Positions 53,810-60,000 of a stretch of DNA of 60,000 nucleotides are shown here, piece by piece. Origin of the DNA: Antedon mediterranea. Taxonomy: Eukaryota > Echinodermata > Crinoidea > Comatulida > Antedonidae. The stretch covers positions 14,110,922 through 14,170,921 of the forward strand of contig NC_092678.1 in assembly GCF_964355755.1 (NCBI RefSeq), written 5' to 3'. The position numbers and the translations under genes are program-made. The notes beneath the pieces were generated by a model. That model saw nothing but the letters and a program-made list of their open reading frames with translations. It searched no databases and was not told the DNA's origin. Each line of letters starts with the position of its first letter. Position 1 is the stretch's first letter.

Positions 53810-54613
53810 ATGAACAGATCAGACAAGAAAAAATTGCGTCAAAATCGTCTCTATTTTATTCGTAACATAAACAACATTAGAGAAGTAATGGAGAAATTGG
53901 TACAGAAAGGCGTGTATTCGACCAAGAAGATGGATGCAATTTTATCTAAAACGAACGCTCGTGAACGATTGTTGATCGACATCGAAACACGAGGTAGTTT
54001 TGCGTACAATGCATTTATCGATTCTATCCATGATGGCGGATTGAACGAGTACAAGATGACTTCAAACCCGCGCGGTTTCACAGTAATCATCAACAATTAT
54101 GATGATGATGATGATGATGATTGTGCAGCGCTTGAAAATGTCTTCAATTATCTCGGCTTCCAACTGTCTGTTAATCACAATCTGACGTCCATAGAAACGA
54201 AGACGTTGCTCACACGTCTAAGTGAATACGATCACTCTAGACTAGATTGCATTGCCGTGTGCATTCTCACTCACGGTACTGTCAATGTCACTGAAATCGT
54301 CGACTGTTTCGAAAAATGTGAAACGTTGAACGGAAAACCTAAACTCTTTTTCATACAAGCTTGTCAAGTAGACGAAACAATTGTCGTGCAGCCTCAATCG
54401 TTGCCGAGAGGCCGTGACGTATCCATTACGTATTCGACCCTGGACCGTCAGTATAAGTTTATTCAGTCACTCTGTAAAGTGTTTCATTCGTATTCAACAA
54501 AACACGATTTAATGTCCATGTTGACTCTTGCCAACGGAACAATTAAAAGCAATCAGGTGGCCGCAACCCAGCACGGTCTTTGTAAGAAACTCTTTCTACG
54601 TCCCGTGCACTAA
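53810..54613 (+). CDS. CARD-caspase homologue
   Basis: A 267-aa protein from ATG 53810. Residues about 8-75 are a six-helix CARD-like domain. The caspase-like part follows: NPRGFTVIINNYD with R88, CILTHGTV with catalytic His155, and FFIQACQVDE with catalytic Cys185, then a small-subunit-like part (SITYSTLDR, KFIQSLCKVF). The usual Gly after QAC-x is Val, and the S-W-R substrate pocket of the small subunit is missing, so activity may be altered or lost. Initiator-type layout suggests it meets host apoptosome-like adaptors as effector or decoy. Stop is 2 nt from the polymerase ATG. Confidence 0.8.
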   Translation: MNRSDKKKLRQNRLYFIRNINNIREVMEKLVQKGVYSTKKMDAILSKTNARERLLIDIETRGSFAYNAFIDSIHDGGLNEYKMTSNPRGFTVIINNYDDDDDDDCAALENVFNYLGFQLSVNHNLTSIETKTLLTRLSEYDHSRLDCIAVCILTHGTVNVTEIVDCFEKCETLNGKPKLFFIQACQVDETIVVQPQSLPRGRDVSITYSTLDRQYKFIQSLCKVFHSYSTKHDLMSMLTLANGTIKSNQVAATQHGLCKKLFLRPVH

Positions 54614-54615
54614 AC

Positions 54616-56856
54616 ATGCATGCCTACTTTACACGAGTGAAATACTGCCAGAAAAAATTGACAATTCGTTGTACAGACCCGATCGGACGACGTTTGTCGC
54701 TGCAGACAAGCAATGTTGAATTCGTCGAATACGTTGAAGATGACGTGTGCGGTGACTGTGTAATGAGCAGAGGTGACAAATACGTAGCATCGAATCGAAA
54801 ATACAGAAAAGTTGTATCAAACAACAGAAAGAGAATGATAAACGCTTTCGGCAATCTTCCATCTGTCGACGACGATCTGGACGCTCAGTGTGCAGTCGGT
54901 GTACACGGATGTGCATGGCATCGATACTCGTTGAATGAGCATGGATTCGTTTCGAACGTACACTATGATGAGCAAGTGCACTTTGAATGCGAAAAAATAC
55001 ATCCTGTAAAACTGTCCGTTCTCTACTTGATCATTAGATTGAACGTATACGGACGAATCATTGCGGCACTGTCTTACGACGGTACGAGTGTTGTACAAGC
55101 AGCAACAACAGACGACAATGAACGAAGCATACTGCTTGGAATCATAAAATCTTTCGATTCAGTTGACGTGCTCGTCTATCACGGAGAATGGGTGAGAGCG
55201 AGCATACGAGCACGATGTAAGACATTGAACGTGCCGATCGATAGCATGCCCATTTGTCTAGACACCACGAACGATGGGCGCACGTTATGTTGTGATCCAA
55301 ACTCCCTGTACGAGTACGTTGGTAGACGATCCTGTTTTGAGTTGATGGCCAGCGTATCGGACGGGGCCATGCAAGACGACGCGTCTCTTTTGCCAGAATA
55401 TTGCAAACAGGTAGAATCGAAAAATTTGATTGATACACTGATGAACGTGTCTAGACTCGTCGGAGTGTTCCCGAACGCATCGAGAACGCAGGTGCTCTCA
55501 TCCCTGCTTTGCCGCGAGGCTATACGTCGACAAACTGTTTTTCCAAACACTCGTCGTAGAAAATCGACGCGAGACGTTAAAGGTGGTCTTGTACTGGAAA
55601 CTGTACCCGATATTCACGAACACGTAGAAGTGTACGATTTCAAATCCTACTATCCACGCTTTATAGTAGACAAGAATGTAGACTGTTCAACAATGTGTGA
55701 GGACGGTTCTTTTGTCGATCGGAACGTACGCGAAGGTCTTTTGCCGTCTGTCATGAAGAGACTGGTGTTGGGGCGAGATGCTCATCCGCAGCACGCGACT
55801 GCCTACAAACGAGCCGCCAACGAATGCATAGGGTGTCTAGTAATTACCGGCAGTGTTCAACTGTACAACTACGTGACCTCGAAATGCAGACAGCAACTTT
55901 GTCGTCTAAAGAAATTCGCCGAAGATAACGGAGCTCGCGTTCTGTACGGAGACACGGATTCATTGTTTGTGAAACTAGCTGATGATTGTGGCAGCAGCAG
56001 AAAACGTTTGGAAGAAAAATTTGCGCAGGTTATAGGCGGCGGCGGCGGCGGCAGAGATAGCTGGCAGAAATTTGTACACAGAGAGACACTCTGTCGATTG
56101 TTATTGACCAACAAGAAGAAAAGGTACGCGTGTTTGCACGCCGACGGGAACATCAGCACCACTGGCATGTTCACCTTAAAATGTGACGTTGAACCATTAC
56201 TTACAGAACTGGATAAAAACTTTGTTGAAACAGCTCTGAAGGAACGCGATTGCAACGCGGCCATAGATACGTGCATCGACATCATGCAAACACTTGTCTG
56301 TAAACTGAAAGACTCGCAGCAAGTAGACGAGTTAATGATGCGTAGAGTGTCCAAGAAAGAGACTAGCTCTGCCGCGTACAAGCAAATGTGCATCGCCTTT
56401 GGACTGTATCGACAAGTGCCCTACTACATCCGACATAACGGAGTGGCGTATCATCCGTTGGCTGCTGCCTGTTGCAATTCGACAGTGGACGCAACCGATC
56501 TACTAAGAGGTCTAAGAAAACGTTGTCGCATTGATACAGATTCCGTGCTGGGCGTTCTCGTTTCTTCTTCTTACAACAACAATATCATAAGTATACAAGA
56601 ACGAATGGATAAGATGTACGCTATGATTGCAAACGTTCCATTGCATCTCTCTCGCGCGAAAACATATGAGCAGCAGCAGCAGACAACAAATGTGGACTGT
56701 TGCGCTAAAGTTGTATGCACAACGAGCCAAGAAGAACGTCAGGTTAGAAAGAACGAGCACGTTTTTAGCAGCGTGCAAGAAGAAGATAAAAGAATACTGT
56801 TTATTGTACGCTGTCACGATGCCCTTTGTAAACGGGCACATGCTTTCTGCGCTTGA
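54616..56856 (+). CDS. Family-B DNA polymerase, exonuclease motifs lost
   Basis: A 746-aa protein from ATG 54616; herpesvirus polymerases are usually over 1,000 aa. Polymerase motifs are intact in order: A, VYDFKSYYPRFI (D341); B, YKRAANECIG (K398, N402, G407, with Ile for the usual Tyr); C, YGDTDSLF (D446, D448); and KKKRY (500-504). The exonuclease domain is recognisable by EYCKQVES (261-268), where the usual Y-C-x-Q-D Asp is Val266, and by the lack of D-x-E at the Exo I site and of the Exo II Asp. Proofreading is probably absent. It replicates the genome in the nucleus. Confidence 0.9.
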   Translation: MHAYFTRVKYCQKKLTIRCTDPIGRRLSLQTSNVEFVEYVEDDVCGDCVMSRGDKYVASNRKYRKVVSNNRKRMINAFGNLPSVDDDLDAQCAVGVHGCAWHRYSLNEHGFVSNVHYDEQVHFECEKIHPVKLSVLYLIIRLNVYGRIIAALSYDGTSVVQAATTDDNERSILLGIIKSFDSVDVLVYHGEWVRASIRARCKTLNVPIDSMPICLDTTNDGRTLCCDPNSLYEYVGRRSCFELMASVSDGAMQDDASLLPEYCKQVESKNLIDTLMNVSRLVGVFPNASRTQVLSSLLCREAIRRQTVFPNTRRRKSTRDVKGGLVLETVPDIHEHVEVYDFKSYYPRFIVDKNVDCSTMCEDGSFVDRNVREGLLPSVMKRLVLGRDAHPQHATAYKRAANECIGCLVITGSVQLYNYVTSKCRQQLCRLKKFAEDNGARVLYGDTDSLFVKLADDCGSSRKRLEEKFAQVIGGGGGGRDSWQKFVHRETLCRLLLTNKKKRYACLHADGNISTTGMFTLKCDVEPLLTELDKNFVETALKERDCNAAIDTCIDIMQTLVCKLKDSQQVDELMMRRVSKKETSSAAYKQMCIAFGLYRQVPYYIRHNGVAYHPLAAACCNSTVDATDLLRGLRKRCRIDTDSVLGVLVSSSYNNNIISIQERMDKMYAMIANVPLHLSRAKTYEQQQQTTNVDCCAKVVCTTSQEERQVRKNEHVFSSVQEEDKRILFIVRCHDALCKRAHAFCA

Positions 56857-56857
56857 A

Positions 56858-57102
56858 AAAAAAAAAATAAAATTCAATAATAAATAAACAACTTGTTTGT
56901 TTTTTTCTTTGTGGTTTTTTATTCTCACAATACATTGCAATTACACGAGTAACTTGCGTCCATGTCTTCTACACCGAGTGTAACATTGTCCAACAGTCTA
57001 CGTCGGCCAATAAACGATGGTGGGTTCACGACTTCATCACCGGTACGCAGACAACGTCTAAGTCTGTCTCGTTTGATTTTGTTCTCGTCAATACACAAAT
57101 CA
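56858..57102. repeat. 245-bp perfect direct repeat, copy 2
   Basis: Identical to 53178-53422. It starts just after the polymerase stop codon and holds the 3' end of the minus gene 56925-58070, so both copies sit between two converging genes. Confidence 0.97.
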
Positions 57103-58070
57103 TCATTATCATCACATTCGTTGTGCCGGCCCAAAAATAGAGAAAACACACTCTCGGTGCTTGCTCTGTCCGGTCCGTGTAACACGGTTGATTCGGTTAC
57201 GCACGGAGGCAACTTGATTCCAATGGCACCTAATCGTTTCCATACACTCGGTTGAAATATGTCGGCGCTTGACGTGAACGCCGTACTGCGATCATTCACT
57301 TCTGTGAGTAATCGTAACGGACATACAAACTGCGAGAATACTGTATCGATGTACTTACGATACTGATACCAATTTCGTAACAGATTGCGCCTATTCAACG
57401 ACACGTCTGAAATGAACGCTCGAACGTCAGTGTCGGCCAATTCGAAATCTAATACAGTCCGGTTACCGTCATCCTCCTCCTCCTCCTCCTCCTCCTCCTC
57501 CTCATTCTCTTGACCAAGAAAAACCAAGTCTCGAGATCGATTGGCAAGATCTACAAACATGTCGTTCATCGTTTGCAACGAGAAAACGGCTGTAAGAAAG
57601 TCAGCGTTTAACCATCGAATCGGTTCGTTGACTCGAGCTTTAAGAAATTTCGGCCGATTACCCGTTTGTATGTCACCTCCTACGTACAATTGATCAAGAC
57701 ACGTCTCCAGAATGCGCGCACAATCAGACGCTTGCGAGCCCTGATTGTATGATAAACACAAGTGTCGGAATATTCTCATGAGAAGCTCAAAGTAAGGATT
57801 GTCCGAACCGTAACGTTTACCATCAAAGTACCATTGAAACGTTGCAACAGTGTCTATAGTGTACGATCCAACGAACATTCGCCAATCGTGCATCGAGTCT
57901 AGCGTACGAAATAGATCCATAAATTGTGTAAAATCGTCTAATCTAGCCATCCATAAACGTTCAGTTTTTTTGTCATCATCGTCTACAGTCAAAAGTTTCG
58001 ACCAAGAAACGTGCACGGCAGGTGATGGAAGTCCGAGTCTCAACACACACACTGTCTTTAACAATTCCAT
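56925..58070 (-). CDS. Hypothetical protein with the shared C-terminal tail
   Basis: A 381-aa protein from ATG 58070 (MELLKTVCVLRLGL). A helical body, a Glu/Asp run near 200-213, then a unique segment to about residue 324 and the 57-residue tail identical to that of the gene at 53245. The junction falls in codons reading CDDNDD|LCIDENK. No domain recognised. Confidence 0.7.
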   Translation of the reverse strand: MELLKTVCVLRLGLPSPAVHVSWSKLLTVDDDDKKTERLWMARLDDFTQFMDLFRTLDSMHDWRMFVGSYTIDTVATFQWYFDGKRYGSDNPYFELLMRIFRHLCLSYNQGSQASDCARILETCLDQLYVGGDIQTGNRPKFLKARVNEPIRWLNADFLTAVFSLQTMNDMFVDLANRSRDLVFLGQENEEEEEEEEEEDDGNRTVLDFELADTDVRAFISDVSLNRRNLLRNWYQYRKYIDTVFSQFVCPLRLLTEVNDRSTAFTSSADIFQPSVWKRLGAIGIKLPPCVTESTVLHGPDRASTESVFSLFLGRHNECDDNDDLCIDENKIKRDRLRRCLRTGDEVVNPPSFIGRRRLLDNVTLGVEDMDASYSCNCNVL

Positions 58071-58122
58071 AATACACACAACAACAAACAAACAAAAAAA
58101 CACTGTATTACATAAACATTTA

Positions 58123-58305
58123 TTATTTATTTCTTATACACATTTTCGTAAATGTTGAAAGTAAATGTTTTTCGTGTTTGTATTCTGCTAAAATCTCTTC
58201 TACTCTACAAACTAATTGTTTGTTTACGTCAGTTTTTTGGTGAAGTTGTTCCAATACACGATACAGGTCATGCACTGGCATCTGAATACATGCTTCCAAG
58301 TTCAT
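58123..58305 (-). CDS. 60-aa helical microprotein
   Basis: From ATG 58305: two amphipathic helices, charged, with no TM. It has its own AATAAA-like signal near the end. Size would suit a small capsid-associated protein, but this is a guess. Confidence 0.45.
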   Translation of the reverse strand: MNLEACIQMPVHDLYRVLEQLHQKTDVNKQLVCRVEEILAEYKHEKHLLSTFTKMCIRNK

Positions 58306-58313
58306 TTTTTTTC

Positions 58314-58457
58314 CTATTTTTTTTTTTCTACTTCATCATAAATATCATCATATGATTTTTTTTTTTGATTTTTTTTTTGCATTCTTCTCTTGTAGAGTAG
58401 CGATGATCCGAGTTGTATAATGAATACGTCGTTCATGACACATTTTCCACCACCACC

Positions 58458-58489
<32 letters not shown>

Positions 58490-58502
58490 CGGCTTGAGTC
58501 AT
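58314..58502 (-). CDS. Small protein with Val/Gly run, ATGA-coupled
   Basis: A 62-aa ORF whose ATG (58502) overlaps the TGA of the upstream gene as ATGA. Residues 4-19 are Val then Gly runs from a GTT/GGT repeat, followed by a short basic-acidic end. The overlap is the main support; the sequence itself is low complexity. Confidence 0.35.
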
Positions 58503-59278
58503 TTCAATTGATAGCGTTTTCGTTTGCTGCCAGATCGTTTACGGCACATGTAATGGAATGCTACATTGATTTGCAACAGTTTCTGATCAGTCAACGGTTT
58601 ACCGTACTGCAGTTCATGTTCCATAGACAGTCGACAGTCAACTGAATCGAAATCGTTGATGTGTCTTAGAATTGTATCGAGAAATATGCGGCCGGTACGT
58701 TTGAGTGAATCGACCGTTTGAAATTGCGTGTTGCAACGGAGTGACGGTGAAAACAGTTGAAACTTTCGATCGCGTCCGTCTCCTCCGTCCTTGCGATCGT
58801 TTGAGATTGTAAACTTGATGGATGGGAAACGATCGTTACTGTCCACCGACTGAGATTCGTTCAACTTGAGGCGTTCCACAACAACCGATGGATTGTCTCG
58901 AATTCCATAAATTCTTCCCGCGTGATTCAGGTTATTTGTAGACGTGTGCATCGGAACGCTCTTGAACTTTCCCCATAACAGTGTCTGATGAAATTGATAA
59001 TTCAATGACGTTTTTGTTCGTACGTTGAAATTTCCTCTCGTCGTAATGTTTGTCGAGCCGGTGGATGCAAACGACAAGGCGGTGGATCCTCGACATAACG
59101 GCGATTGAAATTCTACCATGTCGTCTTGTAATTTGGTTCCTCGCATGTGTATGGAATGTGTCTTTTCACGTTTGTCGTACGCGTATCGATGAGCAATGTT
59201 CTGCGACGACACCACGTTCACTAGGAAGAAATTGATGGCAGCTGTTTTACACGTAGATTCGACTTGGACGTGCACCAT
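58499..59278 (-). CDS. Hypothetical basic protein
   Basis: A 259-aa protein from ATG 59278 (MVHVQVESTCKTAAINF). Beta-rich with no signal or TM; the C-terminal 15 residues are Lys/Arg-rich (RKRSGSKRKRYQLK). Likely nuclear or virion-internal. The first 58 nt overlap the end of the broken gene upstream. Confidence 0.65.
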   Translation of the reverse strand: MVHVQVESTCKTAAINFFLVNVVSSQNIAHRYAYDKREKTHSIHMRGTKLQDDMVEFQSPLCRGSTALSFASTGSTNITTRGNFNVRTKTSLNYQFHQTLLWGKFKSVPMHTSTNNLNHAGRIYGIRDNPSVVVERLKLNESQSVDSNDRFPSIKFTISNDRKDGGDGRDRKFQLFSPSLRCNTQFQTVDSLKRTGRIFLDTILRHINDFDSVDCRLSMEHELQYGKPLTDQKLLQINVAFHYMCRKRSGSKRKRYQLK

Positions 59279-60000
59279 GAGTTTTCTCGTATAGGCGTGT
59301 GTATCGATTTTATTTCGTTTCCTAACATCTCTTTGAAAACCCTATCGGTGACCGTTTGCTGCTTCACTCCAAGAGGAAGAATGATTGACGAATCCTTTTC
59401 AATCTCGACAACTAAATGACCGTCTGTCGTTTGTCAATGCGTTGGAAACAATGACACCAAGAATCGACGTTCTCTGTCGTTGTAAACTCTAAACTCTACC
59501 GACGACGACGATGACGAAGGTTTTCGATACAGATTCAATGCTGATCGAACAAACACGACCGCTAACGTGCCGTCTGCGTTGTCAATCAACAGGTTCATAT
59601 GATCAACTGTTATGTTTGCGCCACTTTCTTGAAACACCACATCTCCAACTAGCGTTTGAAAGTCTCTGTAAAACAAATGAACGACATTCTGCGCCACCAT
59701 CTTCACCGATAACATGTCCATAGATTCGATGTTGGTGCGCTGTGATTGAACGTCGTTCTTCAACACTAGAAACGACTTTCTGTTCTCCGGTATTGGATTT
59801 AAATTGTCAACAAGCCGATCGATAAAACGTTCACCGAGAACACTTCGATATCGATCCAGTATAGGCAGTTCATCGGACGGCTGGCATTCCAGAGCCTTAC
59901 ATATGTTCATGTCAGAGTTTACGTACGTGTACCAGTAAGCCGTTTCGAATTTTGTCATACCACCTCTTATCTTCACAAATTGTCTGCAGAGGCCGACAAG
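59221..60000 (-). pseudogene. Partial gene interrupted by in-frame TGA, cut by right edge
   Basis: The frame is open from the right edge (60000) to TGA at 59436-59434 and then continues in the same frame for 70 more codons to TAG at 59223-59221. The part after the stop is coding-like (GHLVVEIEKDSSIILPLGV) and has no early ATG. Contains a Ser run before the stop. The true start lies beyond the window. No domain recognised. Confidence 0.55.

Noticed and set aside
1-60000. TGA as a reassigned sense codon
   Set aside because: Several sound genes (polymerase, 27310-28245, 47716-49734) end at TGA with another gene or a polyadenylation signal right after, so TGA is a normal stop.
1-60000. tRNA, rRNA, CRISPR or bacterial operon signals
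   Set aside because: No cloverleaf, rRNA-like or spacer-repeat structure was seen; signals are eukaryotic (TATA, AATAAA, GT-AG).

Overview
The window looks like part of a large herpesvirus-type DNA genome, most probably from the mollusc/invertebrate lineage (Malacoherpesviridae). The anchors I can read directly are: a DNA-packaging terminase in three exons (826-1521, 11448-12014, 12905-13438); a family-B DNA polymerase (54616-56856); an archaeo-eukaryotic/UL52-type primase (24931-26100); a capsid maturation protease fused to a scaffold, with a nested in-frame scaffold start (51947-53179); and a large major-capsid-protein candidate (42809-46081). Genes are packed head-to-tail on both strands with short gaps. 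AATAAA often overlaps stop codons, and there are no bacterial-type signals, tRNAs, rRNAs or CRISPR arrays.

Layout. 1-20 kb is the terminase locus. Its first intron is about 9.9 kb and contains at least eight other genes, among them an ESCRT-III (CHMP/Snf7)-like protein, a 1,682-aa coiled-coil protein and two abutting perfect palindromes that could be an origin. A portal candidate, a BTB/BACK-kelch gene split by a frameshift, and structural or coiled-coil genes follow. 20-24 kb is accessory: a 51-bp-repeat ORF, a 1.3-kb pogo/Tigger-like element with TA target duplication, and a gene with three copies of a new-looking Cys-rich motif. 24-34 kb carries the primase, an XRN-like 5'-3' nuclease, membrane/Ig-type glycoproteins and a second CHMP-like gene. 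34-42 kb carries a paralogous gene family and an 808-aa secreted multi-Ig glycoprotein. 42-57 kb is the structural/replication block: capsid, PD-(D/E)XK nuclease, four-TM protein, RING protein, protease/scaffold, CARD-caspase homologue and polymerase. 57-60 kb holds further minus-strand genes.

How the parts fit. Terminase, portal candidate, capsid protein and protease/scaffold would build and fill the capsid. Polymerase, primase and the nucleases serve DNA metabolism. The caspase, kelch, RING, XRN-like, LamG and Ig proteins are likely host-interaction genes. Two CHMP-like proteins suggest the virus may carry part of its own membrane-scission machinery. The polymerase lacks recognisable acidic residues in all three 3'-5' exonuclease motifs, and nearly every gene carries slippage-type microsatellite runs; these two facts may be linked.

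Integrity. Three ORFs are broken by a single in-frame TGA (23963, 40581, 59434) and two by frameshifts (about 17.0-17.18 kb and 32.0 kb). All three stops could come from CGA by C-to-T change at CpG. With the host-type transposon, this raises the possibility of a decaying or integrated copy, although assembly error is not excluded. All calls are from reading the sequence; no database search was possible.
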